A DNA stretch of 64,000 bases from Rhodospirillales bacterium (GCA_023898785.1 CP060239.1:2108001-2172000), one strand, 5' to 3'; positions 26,818 to 36,102 are shown, counted from the stretch's first letter. Translations and numbers: made by a program. The notes: generated by a model from the sequence alone, not told the origin.

Positions 26818-28706
26818 TGCATAGCGATTCAGCCCTGATTGAAGAGGATGTGGAAGAGTATCTTCGGGCGCATGAACACAAGACGCTGCTCAGATTTATT
26901 ACCTGCGGTTCGGTGGATGACGGGAAATCGACCCTGATCGGGCGGCTCTTATACGATTCCAAGATGATTTTCGAAGACCAGCTGGCGGCGCTGGAAAGCG
27001 ATTCAAAAAAGGTTGGTACGCAAGGTAATTCTATTGATTTTGCGTTGCTTGTGGACGGGCTGGCGGCTGAGCGGGAGCAGGGGATCACGATTGACGTGGC
27101 CTACCGGTTTTTTTCGACTGAAAACCGTAAATTTATTGTGGCCGATACGCCGGGGCATGAACAATATACCCGCAATATGGCAACGGCCGCATCTACGGCA
27201 GATGTGGCCATTATCCTGATTGATGCGCGCAAGGGCGTTTTGATGCAGACGCGGCGTCATTCGTTTATTGCCAGCCTGATGGGCATTAAACATGTTGTCG
27301 TCGCGGTGAACAAGATGGATCTGATTGGCTATGACGAAGCAGCGTTCACGGCGATTAAAGAAGATTACCGCGCTTTCGCCAAGGGGCTGGATATTGAGCA
27401 TATTACCTGCATTCCGATGTCAGCCCTGGGTGGAGATAATGTTATGCAGCGCAGCGCTAAAATGGATTGGTATGATGGCCCGACCCTGATGGCCTATCTG
27501 GAAACAGTTGAGGTTGAAGATTTAGCGCAGGACTGTCCGTTTCGTATGCCGGTTCAGTGGGTTAACCGTCCGAATCTTGATTTTCGCGGGTTTTCCGGTC
27601 AGGTTGCCGCCGGCCGGATTGAGCCGGGGATGGAAATCAAGGTTATGCCGTCTGGCAAAACGTCCCGTGTCAGCAAGATCGTTACGTTCGATGGTGAGCT
27701 GCCCGAGGCGGTGGCCAGCCAATCCGTAACAGTGACGCTTGCAGACGAGATCGACATCTCGCGCGGCGACATGATTTGTGCTGCCGAACATCCGGCGGAA
27801 ATTACTGACCAGTTTGAAGCGTATCTGATCTGGATGGGAGATGAAAAAATGCTGCCCGGCCGTCCTTATATCATGAAAACCGGGGCACATCAGGTGCCGG
27901 TAAGTGTGACGAAGCTTAAATACACGATCAATGTTAACACGATGGAGGAGCATGCTGCCCACTCTTTGGTGCTTAACGAAATCGGCGTGTGCAACTTTTC
28001 TGCCGAACGGGATTTTCCTTTCGATATATTCCGGGATATTCCGGGGACGGGCAGCTTTATCCTGATCGACCGGATCACCAATGCTACGGTTGGCGCAGGG
28101 ACGATTAACTTCGCGTTGCGCCGGGCGTCTAATATTCACTGGCAGGCTCTTGATGTTGACAAAAATACACGCGCGGCTCTCATGCATCAGACGCCACGGG
28201 TTGTTTGGATGACTGGTTTGTCGGGGGCTGGAAAATCGACGATTGCGAACCTGGTCGAAAAGAAACTTCATTCACTTGGTAAGCACACTTATACGCTGGA
28301 TGGGGACAATGTGCGCCATGGTCTGAACCGCGATCTGGGCTTTACCGATGCTCAACGCGTCGAGAATATTCGCCGCGTGGCCGAGGTTGCAAAGCTGATG
28401 ACCGATGCGGGATTGATCGTGCTGGTGTCGTTTATCTCGCCTTTTCGGGCTGAACGTCGTATGGCGCGGCGTTTGTTTGAAGATGGCGAGTTTATCGAGG
28501 TTTTTGTTGATGCTTCTCTTGAAACGGTTGAAAGCCGTGATCCTAAAGGTCTTTACAAAAAAGCCCGCAAAGGGGAAATCGCCAACTTTACCGGGATCGA
28601 CAGCCCTTACGAGCGTCCGGAATACGCGGATCTGACTATCGATTCAAACAAGATGTCCGCAGAAGAAGCGGCAGAAAAAATCGTGGCTCTGCTGATGGAT
28701 ACGTAG
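26817..28706 (+). CDS. cysNC: Bifunctional sulfate adenylyltransferase subunit 1/APS kinase
   Basis: The N-terminal part (about 20-450) is the CysN GTPase. G1 is GSVDDGKSTLIGRL at 31-44, G3 is DTPGHEQYTRNMA and G4 is NKMD. The C-terminal part (about 455-629) is APS kinase, with the P-loop TGLSGAGKST, then DGDNVRHGLNRDLGF and SFISPFRAERR. The fusion converts sulfate to APS and then to PAPS, the donor for sulfotransferases. The same fusion supplies PAPS for sulfated Nod factors as NodQ in rhizobia. It ends 9 bp from the convergent second sulfotransferase gene. Confidence 0.97.
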   Translation: MHSDSALIEEDVEEYLRAHEHKTLLRFITCGSVDDGKSTLIGRLLYDSKMIFEDQLAALESDSKKVGTQGNSIDFALLVDGLAAEREQGITIDVAYRFFSTENRKFIVADTPGHEQYTRNMATAASTADVAIILIDARKGVLMQTRRHSFIASLMGIKHVVVAVNKMDLIGYDEAAFTAIKEDYRAFAKGLDIEHITCIPMSALGGDNVMQRSAKMDWYDGPTLMAYLETVEVEDLAQDCPFRMPVQWVNRPNLDFRGFSGQVAAGRIEPGMEIKVMPSGKTSRVSKIVTFDGELPEAVASQSVTVTLADEIDISRGDMICAAEHPAEITDQFEAYLIWMGDEKMLPGRPYIMKTGAHQVPVSVTKLKYTINVNTMEEHAAHSLVLNEIGVCNFSAERDFPFDIFRDIPGTGSFILIDRITNATVGAGTINFALRRASNIHWQALDVDKNTRAALMHQTPRVVWMTGLSGAGKSTIANLVEKKLHSLGKHTYTLDGDNVRHGLNRDLGFTDAQRVENIRRVAEVAKLMTDAGLIVLVSFISPFRAERRMARRLFEDGEFIEVFVDASLETVESRDPKGLYKKARKGEIANFTGIDSPYERPEYADLTIDSNKMSAEEAAEKIVALLMDT

Positions 28707-28715
28707 AGGTTGTCG

Positions 28716-29408
28716 TTACGTATTATATAGCTGCGCCAATTTTAAACTGTCTTCAAAGGCTTTATAAATTTTTTCTTTATGCGAGGGTTTAACTGTATCA
28801 ATAGAAGGAACTTCTTCAGATTGTTTTCTGAACCCGCTTTTGGCTTTTGAAGTCATACTAAAACCCATCAAGCCCTTTGATGAGAAAAAGCCTTGTAGTG
28901 ATTTTTCCAAATTCTCATATGGCAGAACGAGATCTACATCAAGTTCCAAATCACCTGTTTCATTGCGTTTGCTATATAGTGAAACATCTTCTGGGAAGTC
29001 TCCTTTTTCTACATATTCCTCCCATGATAGTTTGTAGGAACTGTCTTTGTTGTGATAGGAAGAATATCGAAGCATACAGTAGTGAGAGATGCATTTATCG
29101 ATGGGTTCTCTTTCAATACAAAAAAATGTTAGCTCCATTGACTTTTCTTTGCCAAGGAAATTTTTTATTTCGGAAGAAGACATATGATTGTAAATTTTTT
29201 GTTTAAATAGTCTTTTGTGGTTTCTGGCTTTGTGTCCTTCTTCCTTTGGTTTAATTTCAGTCAGGATGTCGGATTGAGGCAGCAACGGCGATAGGGAAAC
29301 TTCTATAGCAGTTCCTGCTGTTTTATGAGTTTTAACGAATGCAAAATTGTGTTTGAAACTTATGACAGCCATACTAACCTTCTGCTTGAGCTGATGCAGA
29401 GTAATCAT
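28716..29408 (-). CDS. Sulfotransferase 2 (Sulfotransfer_2-like)
   Basis: A 230-residue protein. The PAPS loop is FAFVKTHKTAGTAIEV (K26-T33) and the 3'-phosphate motif is FCIEREPIDKCISHY (R100-S108). Met13 (29372) is a possible alternative start. It has little obvious similarity to the other two sulfotransferases outside these motifs, so it probably sulfates a different position or sugar. The gene is A+T-rich, stands alone on the minus strand and converges with cysNC. Confidence 0.85.
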   Translation of the reverse strand: MITLHQLKQKVSMAVISFKHNFAFVKTHKTAGTAIEVSLSPLLPQSDILTEIKPKEEGHKARNHKRLFKQKIYNHMSSSEIKNFLGKEKSMELTFFCIEREPIDKCISHYCMLRYSSYHNKDSSYKLSWEEYVEKGDFPEDVSLYSKRNETGDLELDVDLVLPYENLEKSLQGFFSSKGLMGFSMTSKAKSGFRKQSEEVPSIDTVKPSHKEKIYKAFEDSLKLAQLYNT

Positions 29409-29475
29409 CAGCCATTCTCTTTTTGTAGTGACTATAGCACCCTTATTGCTGCGTTAAAAATAAACATACTTAATT

Positions 29476-30405
29476 TCAAAATTCCTTCTGTGTAATCCGG
29501 CGTGGATCACATCTTCCGCGCGAGAGATCAAACAAAGCCATCAGATTGCCGCGCAGACGCCCTGTATAATCGACATCGCGGCGGATGGGGATAAGGGTTT
29601 TCAGGATATTGGCGATAAAATTGCGTACGGCTTGCATAAACCCGGCCCTGAACGGCACAGTGCCTTTGCGGATCAGGTAATGGAGGTTTGCGATTTGCGA
29701 ATAGCCGAAACGCAGGCCGCTGGTGCGCCCGCCAGTTGCGCCCATATGAACGCCGATACAATCCGGATAACGGATTACGCGGCCTAATCGTAAACATTGG
29801 CCGGTAAAATCGCGATCTTCCTGCCAGCTATAAAGCGGGAGGTTTTCATCAAAGCGCAGAGCGCTGATAGCCGTGCCAAGAAACGCCATATTGCAGCCAT
29901 AGGCGCAGTCTGTTTCGCTTTCATGGTTCTGGTTGGCCCAGTGTTTAAGGGGAGGTTTTTGCTCACTCAGGAAAGCGGCGGCTTCTTCTTCGCTATAACC
30001 TCCGCTCATCACGCCGTCAGCCAGAACGCGACCCGTCAGGCCGACAATATCCCCTTTGGCGAAACGGGTTGCGGCTTTTTCCAGCCAGTCGGGCGCGGGC
30101 CGGAAATCATCGTCGAAAAATGTGCAGAAGTAACTATTCGGTTCGCCGTTAAAAGCGCCTTGGGTTTTTAATGCTTCAATTCCTGCGTTGCGCTGACAGG
30201 TTAATCCGATTTTTGTGGAAACAAACACTTCGTAAGATCCTGAAAGCGCCATAGGGTGATCGTTCAATCCGGCAATATCCTGATCTTCCGCTCCGACGAC
30301 AAGAGTCATCGTGGGGGTAAGCGTTTGCCGCGCCAGATAATCCAGAAGGACGTATGTTTCCTTCGCCCGTCCTTTTGTGGCAATAATTACGTAGGGATAT
30401 ATCAT
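29476..30405 (-). CDS. Family 2 glycosyltransferase
   Basis: A GT-A fold transferase of 309 residues with no membrane segment. The N-terminal YPYVIIATKGRAKETYVLLD, the LTCQRNAGIEAL motif and the metal-binding FFDDDFRPAPDWL (the DxD) are typical. YSWQEDRDFTGQCLRLG provides the later ED motif. It probably adds one sugar of the repeat unit. It is divergent from the third sulfotransferase across a 167-bp gap that contains repeat element A. Confidence 0.9.
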   Translation of the reverse strand: MIYPYVIIATKGRAKETYVLLDYLARQTLTPTMTLVVGAEDQDIAGLNDHPMALSGSYEVFVSTKIGLTCQRNAGIEALKTQGAFNGEPNSYFCTFFDDDFRPAPDWLEKAATRFAKGDIVGLTGRVLADGVMSGGYSEEEAAAFLSEQKPPLKHWANQNHESETDCAYGCNMAFLGTAISALRFDENLPLYSWQEDRDFTGQCLRLGRVIRYPDCIGVHMGATGGRTSGLRFGYSQIANLHYLIRKGTVPFRAGFMQAVRNFIANILKTLIPIRRDVDYTGRLRGNLMALFDLSRGRCDPRRITQKEF

Positions 30406-30454
30406 GACTCTAACTGTTTTATCTTATAACTCAAAAACAAATATGTTAAATTCT

Positions 30455-30560
30455 GGTTGGACAGCAGCGACAAAATAATATAGAAACGCTCCATTAGGCA
30501 AGAGAACTCTTTTGAGCGCGCCAGATGTCATGAGCTCTTATGCGTTGTCCCTGTTAATTT
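30455..30560 (+). repeat. Upstream direct repeat, copy A
   Basis: A stretch of about 100 bp in front of the third sulfotransferase is matched at 31383-31490 in front of the flippase gene. The first 60 bp agree best: TTGGACAGC, then TAATATAG, AACGCTC and TTAGG, and weaker matches continue to GCTCTTA. Both copies lie directly upstream of a plus-strand start. It probably contains a shared promoter or leader. Confidence 0.65.
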
Positions 30561-30572
30561 AAGGTCTATGTT

Positions 30573-31376
30573 ATGACAGCAAACAATAACCGTCCTATCC
30601 ACAATCTCGTAAAGGACTGTTTGGGATTCGCTGTGAGTAACATAAACGGCCAATGTGAGTTTAGTAAATCTATCTTCGTTATTGCACATATGAGGTGCGG
30701 CTCAACTGCGCTTAGTAACGTGCTTACAAATCACCCTTCTATAAGTGGTTTTGGAGAGGCTCATATAGAGTATGGAAGTCGGTCAAAACTTGGAAATTTA
30801 GTTATACGGCAGATAAAAGAAAAAAGCTGGAAACATAAATCCGACTATTTATTTGATAAAATATTGCACTCGTCTTACGACAAAAATGTTTGTGAAGACT
30901 TTTATAATTCAAAAGCGATTTTTTTGGCAAGAGAGCCTGAAGCTTCCATATTGTCCATTCGCAATTTGTTTGAACGAATTAATTCCAAAGATTTTTGTAC
31001 AGACCAACTGGCTGCGGATTACTATATAGAACGCGTAAGCGACATTATAAAAACCTGGCATCGTTTTGAAGCCAGGAACAGGCTTGGGCTAACGCATAGT
31101 GATTTGGTTTCCGGTCCCGATGCGCAGCTTAATAGAATTAGTGCTTTCATTGGAATTTCTCCCCCGCTGGAAAACAAATACGAAAGTCGCAGCGCTTCTA
31201 CAAAAGAAGGAGCGGGGGACCCTCTTTCTTCTGACAAGTTTAATAAGATTCTAGCCGACGGTGACGGAACGTCGCTCTCAAAAACAAGAAACCTTGAAAT
31301 TACGGAATCAACACACGAAAAAATACAAAGCGTCTATAAGAAGTTTATACGTATAATCCGTGATGATCCTGTGTAG
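30573..31376 (+). CDS. Sulfotransferase 3
   Basis: The 267-residue protein has the 5'-phosphosulfate loop in IFVIAHMRCGSTALSNVLTNHP (R41-T45), the form seen in LPS-type bacterial sulfotransferases, and AREPEASILSIRNLF as the 3'-phosphate region. A coding DNA strand richer in A+T than the neighbours and the flanking direct repeats A and B suggest it arrived as a cassette. A stretch of short polar residues follows the core (about 210-240). The acceptor is unknown. Confidence 0.82.
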   Translation: MTANNNRPIHNLVKDCLGFAVSNINGQCEFSKSIFVIAHMRCGSTALSNVLTNHPSISGFGEAHIEYGSRSKLGNLVIRQIKEKSWKHKSDYLFDKILHSSYDKNVCEDFYNSKAIFLAREPEASILSIRNLFERINSKDFCTDQLAADYYIERVSDIIKTWHRFEARNRLGLTHSDLVSGPDAQLNRISAFIGISPPLENKYESRSASTKEGAGDPLSSDKFNKILADGDGTSLSKTRNLEITESTHEKIQSVYKKFIRIIRDDPV

Positions 31377-31382
31377 ATGTTT

Positions 31383-31490
31383 TAATTGGACAGCGGTGGC
31401 AAAGTAATATAGGAACGCTCGTTTAGGTAAGGCAACTCCAACACGCCTAACATAATTTGCTCTTACGCCTTGTGTTTGGAGCGCCTGAGG
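31383..31490 (+). repeat. Upstream direct repeat, copy B
   Basis: This is the partner of repeat A at 30455-30560, about 75% identical by eye in the best-aligned part. It lies between the third sulfotransferase and the flippase gene, ending about 10 bp before the flippase ATG. Confidence 0.65.
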
Positions 31491-31500
31491 TTATCGGATC

Positions 31501-33015
31501 ATGTCTTTTGACTCAAAAGAAATACCTTTTTCCCACAAAATTGCGAATGGCGGGTCTCTGACCATCGCGGGAAAACTTGTGTGCCGCTGTCTGGACCTTA
31601 TTACTCTGGCTATTCTTTCGCGTCTGCTCAGCCCGGCTGACTTTGGCCTGACCGCGCTGGCTATGACATCGGTTATTATTGCAGAAACTGTGACGTCTCT
31701 TCCTTTGGCTGCTGCTTTGTTACGTGTTTCAAAACCAAGCCGGGCTATGTATGACACGGCTTTTACCCTTGCCTTTTTACGCGGTGTTTTGTTGGCAGTC
31801 GTTTTGAGCGCATTGGGATTTGTCATGATGTATATTTATAATGAACCCCGGCTGGTGGCTTTGGTGGCAGCCTTGTCTATCGCTCCCATTTTGCGGGGTC
31901 TTCTTAGTCCCCGCATGGTCGATTATATGCGGGAGATGAATTTTATGCCGGAAGCCGGCATTGAAATTGCGGGGAAAACCGCTGCACTTGTTGCTTCCTG
32001 TGCGGTGGCTTTTTCCACCCATTCTTACTGGGCGATTGCCGTTTCAACTATTACAACGCCTTTTGTCATGAATTTGCTCTCTTATCGGGCCGCTCCCTAC
32101 AGGCCACGTTTTTGCCTATCGGAATGGGTGTTGTTTAAAAATTATGTGGGGTGGAATTCGTTGACACAGCTTATTGGTGCATTGAAATGGCAAATGGATA
32201 AGCTCTTGCTTGGATATTTTGTACCCAAGGCAACGCTTGGTCAGTATACGATGGCGTCTGATCTTAACAATATTCCGCTTCAGTCTATTGTTGTGCCTTT
32301 GAAACGTCCGGTGCTTGCGTCTTACTCAGCACGTGGTGTAAGGCCACCGGAAGAATTGATGAAGACCTATCTTAAGACATCAAATGCCATGCTGGCTTTT
32401 GCCGGGCCGGTTTTTGTTGGGCTCGCGCTTTTGGCTGTGCCCGCTGTATATCTGGTTTTAGGTCCAAAATGGGAAGAGGCAGGAAGCCTTTTGCAATGGA
32501 TTGCGATTGCAGCATTGCTGACTCTGCCCGTCATTAACCTTGATCAGTTGGCCTTAGCGCTTGATGAAGCGCGTATGCTGACATGGCGCACGGTTTTAGA
32601 ATTTTGCGTCGCTGTGCCGTTGTTGTTTTTTGGGTGCGTTACTTATGGCGTGATGGGGGTTGTCGGCGCTCGCATTATCGGTGGGTTGTTTACGGTACTT
32701 ATCAGTATGGAGGCGGTGCGTAAGCTGATTGGGTGTTCTTTTGCCTGTCAAATTATGGTATTGCAACGCACTGTATTTGCTCTTTTCCTTATGGGTGGAA
32801 GTTTGTGGTTTTTACGGCCTCTGGTTATTATGGACGATTCTGTGATTGCTTTGGCCTTTAGCCTTGCCGGTGTGGGGTTGGGGGGGCTGTTATTTTACAT
32901 AGTATCCATTGCTATTTTTTGGCGACTGGCTGGCTATCCTGCCGGTATTGAAGCTGTCGTGTGGGGAAAGGGAGAAAATATACTTTCACAAATGAAAAAG
33001 CGGTTGGTTTCCTGA
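31501..33015 (+). CDS. Polysaccharide flippase (Wzx/WzxC type, MOP superfamily)
   Basis: A 504-residue protein with 12-14 hydrophobic segments. The first part (GGSLTIAGKLVCRCLDLITLAILSRLLSPADFGLTALA) is the classic polysaccharide-synthesis-protein start, and FKNYVGWNSLTQLIGALKWQMDKLLLGYF and GQYTMASDLNNIPLQ are typical of WzxC-like flippases. It would move lipid-linked repeat units across the inner membrane. Its stop lies 6 bp from the convergent cupin gene. Confidence 0.93.
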   Translation: MSFDSKEIPFSHKIANGGSLTIAGKLVCRCLDLITLAILSRLLSPADFGLTALAMTSVIIAETVTSLPLAAALLRVSKPSRAMYDTAFTLAFLRGVLLAVVLSALGFVMMYIYNEPRLVALVAALSIAPILRGLLSPRMVDYMREMNFMPEAGIEIAGKTAALVASCAVAFSTHSYWAIAVSTITTPFVMNLLSYRAAPYRPRFCLSEWVLFKNYVGWNSLTQLIGALKWQMDKLLLGYFVPKATLGQYTMASDLNNIPLQSIVVPLKRPVLASYSARGVRPPEELMKTYLKTSNAMLAFAGPVFVGLALLAVPAVYLVLGPKWEEAGSLLQWIAIAALLTLPVINLDQLALALDEARMLTWRTVLEFCVAVPLLFFGCVTYGVMGVVGARIIGGLFTVLISMEAVRKLIGCSFACQIMVLQRTVFALFLMGGSLWFLRPLVIMDDSVIALAFSLAGVGLGGLLFYIVSIAIFWRLAGYPAGIEAVVWGKGENILSQMKKRLVS

Positions 33016-33021
33016 TGTTTT

Positions 33022-33507
33022 TCAGGATTTAATTTCGTCTAAAATCTCCCGGTAAAGCGTTAGGCTGTCCTCGGCGGCGCCAGTCTGTGTACCTCGGCCA
33101 TAGGCATCGACGTAGCGGATAATGTCTTCTTCGCGGCAGATGCCTGTTTGTTTTTCGTAGATCTTACAAGGCTTGCTTGTCAGGTTTGCCATGCAGTGTA
33201 CGCTTTGAAGCGGGATATTGATCATATCACCTGCGTTCAGAGTCAAACGCTGTCCGTTTAGCACGACCGTCAGCGTACCTTCTTCTACCCGCCATAGTTC
33301 TGTACGAAGCTCATGGGATTGTAAAGAAAGGATTTTTCCCGGCATAAGCGTGATGGTCTTCTCGCAATATTCGCTGCCGTCTTTGAGGGGGCCAACACCG
33401 GTTACAACGTAGCTGCCCCATGGGCGGGTGTCGCTGTCGCCAATCTTATAGGCTTCAAGATCGCATGCATATCTTTGCACTCTGTTTATGGCGGTATTCA
33501 GTGTCAT
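33022..33507 (-). CDS. Cupin phosphomannose isomerase domain protein (type II)
   Basis: The 161 residues match the C-terminal cupin domain of bifunctional ManC/AlgA: RPWGSYVV, LQSHELRTELWRVEEGTLTV and GDMINIPLQSVHCMANLT. This domain isomerises fructose-6-P to mannose-6-P. The guanylyltransferase at 14697 lacks exactly this part, so the two activities are encoded separately here. It could also have a regulatory sugar-binding role. Confidence 0.88.
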   Translation of the reverse strand: MTLNTAINRVQRYACDLEAYKIGDSDTRPWGSYVVTGVGPLKDGSEYCEKTITLMPGKILSLQSHELRTELWRVEEGTLTVVLNGQRLTLNAGDMINIPLQSVHCMANLTSKPCKIYEKQTGICREEDIIRYVDAYGRGTQTGAAEDSLTLYREILDEIKS

Positions 33508-33995
33508 GACTATTTTATTATTTTTGCCTTTATTCAGGCTTGAATGCCATTGTATTTTTTCATTATCTCCTGTTAAAAGTTATGTCATCTAAAATCAAGT
33601 TTTTTCTTTACGGTGGGTAGACTTGCTTATTTTACAGGCTTCTAACTCTTTGAAAATTCCTTATCTTCCGGCATCGTCACGCCTTTCGGCAGATGGTTCC
33701 GCCATTTAGCAAAAGCCGGTTTATTTATGGGACTAGCGATGTAGAAGGTACCGTCCGGGCTTTCTTCTATTTTCGCCCATGTGAGTGTACGCGCCTTATC
33801 CGGTTCATCCTCACCTGTTTTAGCGTTTTTTCCGATTAATTGTTTAACGCCGTCTTTTTCTTCGATCGTATAACCTTGTGCGGTCCACCACGCGGCTGCA
33901 ATTTCATTAACAACAGCCAACGCATTTAGAGGTGGTCCCAAGAATTCGGACAGTGAGTTAAGCTACGATCTATGACCGAAGGAGGGTCATGGATT

Positions 33996-34307
33996 ATGAG
34001 CAAGACAAGGAAGAACTACCCGGCGAAGTTTAAAGCGCAGGTTGCGCTGGCGGCGTTGCGGGAGGACGCGCCGATCACGGAGCTGTCATCCCGTTACGGG
34101 GTGCATGCGACGGTCATTCACCGTTGGAAGAAGGAGGCTCTGGCTGCGCTGGAGGCGGGTTTTGCGGGCAAGCTGGAATCGCGAGCGGACGCGCATAACG
34201 CCGAGGTCAGGGACTTGCACGCCAAGATCGGACAGCTGACAGTGGAACGTGATTTTTTAGCCGATGCCTCCGCCCGGTTGCGGTCCGGGGGCGGCAGGAA
34301 ATGGTAG
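33996..34307 (+). CDS. IS3-family transposase OrfA, copy 2
   Basis: The translated sequence is identical to OrfA of copy 1. The start is taken at ATG 33996, after the GGAGGG ribosome-binding site; a longer start at 33972 is open. Confidence 0.93.
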   Translation: MSKTRKNYPAKFKAQVALAALREDAPITELSSRYGVHATVIHRWKKEALAALEAGFAGKLESRADAHNAEVRDLHAKIGQLTVERDFLADASARLRSGGGRKW

Positions 34308-35206
34308 ACCCGTCCAATGACAATATCGGCATCGCGGCGCAGTGCCGGTTGCTGGGGATCAGCCGCTCTGGCTGGTATTACGAGCGGCGCGGGGAGAGCG
34401 CGGACAATTTGGCGCTGATGCGGCTGATTGACGCGCAATTCCTGCAAACCCCGTTTTACGGGTCCCGTCAGATGGCCCGGCATCTGCGCCGTCAGGGGTA
34501 CGAGGTAGGCCGCACCCGCGTGCGGCGTCTGATGCGCCTGATGGGAATCGAGGCGGTCTATCAAAGGCCGCGCACTTCGATGCCGCATCCCGGCCACCGG
34601 ATTTATCCCTACCGGCTCAAGGGGCTCACGATCACCCGCCCGAACCATGTATGGTGCGCGGATATCACGTACATCCCTGTCAAACGCGGGTTTTTGTATC
34701 TGGTAGCGATCATGGACTGGGCCAGCCGGAAGGTGCTGGCCTGGCGGCTGTCGAACACGATGGAAACGCGCTTTTGCGTGGAGGCGCTGGAGGAAGCCAT
34801 CGCCCGCTACGGGCCGCCGGAGATCTTCAATACCGATCAGGGCAGCCAGTTCACGGCGGACGCGTGGACGGGCGTCCTGAAAGAAAACGGGATCGCGATC
34901 TCGATGGACGGCAAGGGCCGCTGGATGGACAATGTGTTCATCGAGCGGCTGTGGCGGAGTCTGAAATATGAATGCGTGTATCTGAACGCGTTCGAGAGCG
35001 GCCTGCAAGCCAGGCGGGATATCGGGCGCTGGCTGGCGTTTTACAACGCGCAGAGGCCGCATTCGGTATTTGATGGACAAACCCCGGACGACGTTTATGA
35101 TGAACGAAATTTTGTTTCTCCGGCCTCGGGCTTGCCGCCTCCGCCTAACGGCTCCGGCGGCCGCGCCCTTCACCCGGAGAAACAAAACCACAGGCAGGCG
35201 GCATGA
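34301..35206 (+). CDS. IS3-family transposase OrfB, copy 2
   Basis: The 301-residue product is identical to OrfB of copy 1, with all DDE residues intact, so the element is probably active. Confidence 0.96.
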   Translation: MVDPSNDNIGIAAQCRLLGISRSGWYYERRGESADNLALMRLIDAQFLQTPFYGSRQMARHLRRQGYEVGRTRVRRLMRLMGIEAVYQRPRTSMPHPGHRIYPYRLKGLTITRPNHVWCADITYIPVKRGFLYLVAIMDWASRKVLAWRLSNTMETRFCVEALEEAIARYGPPEIFNTDQGSQFTADAWTGVLKENGIAISMDGKGRWMDNVFIERLWRSLKYECVYLNAFESGLQARRDIGRWLAFYNAQRPHSVFDGQTPDDVYDERNFVSPASGLPPPPNGSGGRALHPEKQNHRQAA

Positions 35207-35312
35207 CAATAACCAACCGATCGTAGCTTAACTTCGCCGCAAAGCTGGCCGAAGAACCGAGACCACCTCTTTTTGCACCTCGCCCAGTGTATTAAATTCC
35301 AATATTTTCATG

Positions 35313-36080
35313 TTAAAGCCCCCATTTATTTGTAAGATAGTCTAGAACATCTGTGTTTTCTTGCGCGGTTAGTACTTTATCGTAAATGATTATCTCAGAT
35401 ATTCCGCCAATATGCGGTGTGTTTTGTGCGCGGTTTGCCCCCACTTGGAGGCTCTGCGTAGCAGAATAAGCAGTATTATAGTTGTTTGCACTCCCGCCAG
35501 CCACACCGTCAACGTACACAGCAGCGCTATTTGTATCCAGATCATGGACGTATTGGAATATATGCGGACTGCCTATAAGGTCTGTAGTCCCTTGTTTTAT
35601 ATTTGTATGTTGTGTTGAATTAATCTGGAAAAGATATTGTGTCGAGTTTCCAGCCTCTTCCTGATAATCCGCCGCTCCGTCTATTGAGAAAAGTGAACGT
35701 GAAAATCCGGAAGTACCAAGTGTGTCTACTTCACCAACAATAAGAACCGTTGCTGTTTCCGGATAATCTGAAACAGACGCAAGTAGGCGGTCAGTTCCGT
35801 CAAAATCAAGAACATTCAAGCTGTTAAGTGTTCGCGTACCCGTTGTTGGCTGGTTAGTCGCCGTTCCCTGCGTGACGTGATAATTATTACCGCTTTTATC
35901 GTCCCACTGGCTCACCGCTCCGGCGCTTTGCGTGATGGTGCTTACGTCAGAAGCGTCAAACCATAGAACGGGCGAAAGGTTGAGGGGGCTAAAAGGGGAG
36001 GAGGTGGGGGATAACGACGCGCTATTGGAAATGCCTGCTTTCCCAATTTTTCCTATTGGTAGAGGTGGTTGTGAAGGCAT
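35313..36080 (-). CDS. LamG/concanavalin-A-like lectin domain protein
   Basis: After a Pro/Ser-rich lead the protein has a jelly-roll domain with the start motif LSPVLWFDASDVSTI, WDDKSGNNYH, LDFDGTDRLLA and IGGISEIIIYDKVLTAQENTDVLDYL. Such domains occur in phage tail proteins and secreted carbohydrate-binding proteins. I place the start at ATG 36080 because AAGGAG lies 7-10 bp upstream; the open frame goes further (36146) but overlaps the preceding gene. It lies between a small gene and the IS-interrupted gene, all on one strand. Confidence 0.8.
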   Translation of the reverse strand: MPSQPPLPIGKIGKAGISNSASLSPTSSPFSPLNLSPVLWFDASDVSTITQSAGAVSQWDDKSGNNYHVTQGTATNQPTTGTRTLNSLNVLDFDGTDRLLASVSDYPETATVLIVGEVDTLGTSGFSRSLFSIDGAADYQEEAGNSTQYLFQINSTQHTNIKQGTTDLIGSPHIFQYVHDLDTNSAAVYVDGVAGGSANNYNTAYSATQSLQVGANRAQNTPHIGGISEIIIYDKVLTAQENTDVLDYLTNKWGL

Positions 36081-36102
36081 GACGCTCTCCTTAATTCTGG
36101 CA

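Larger units (their letters stand above)
33928..35270 (+). mobile_element. IS3-family insertion sequence, copy 2 (1343 bp)
   Basis: Same element as copy 1 in the opposite orientation, with matching ends AGAGGTGGTC and GACCACCTCT. It is flanked by a 3-bp target duplication TTT (33925-33927 and 35271-35273), as expected for the IS3 family. Confidence 0.96.
33642..35311 (-). pseudogene. Small phage-tail-like gene split by IS copy 2
   Basis: The gene begins at ATG 35311, one base after the stop of the lectin-domain gene, runs 13 codons to GEVQ and is then cut by the IS at 33928-35270. Removing the IS and one TTT duplication restores a single frame that continues with NALAVVNEIAAAWW and stops at 33642, for about 107 residues in all. 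The protein contains GYTIEEKDGVKQLIGKNAKT and ends with KEFSKS. It is the third gene of a cluster that looks phage-tail-derived. The function is unknown. Confidence 0.75.

Noticed and set aside
30455..31490. The upstream repeat as a JUMPstart/ops element
   Set aside because: No GGCGGTAGC-type core is present in either copy.
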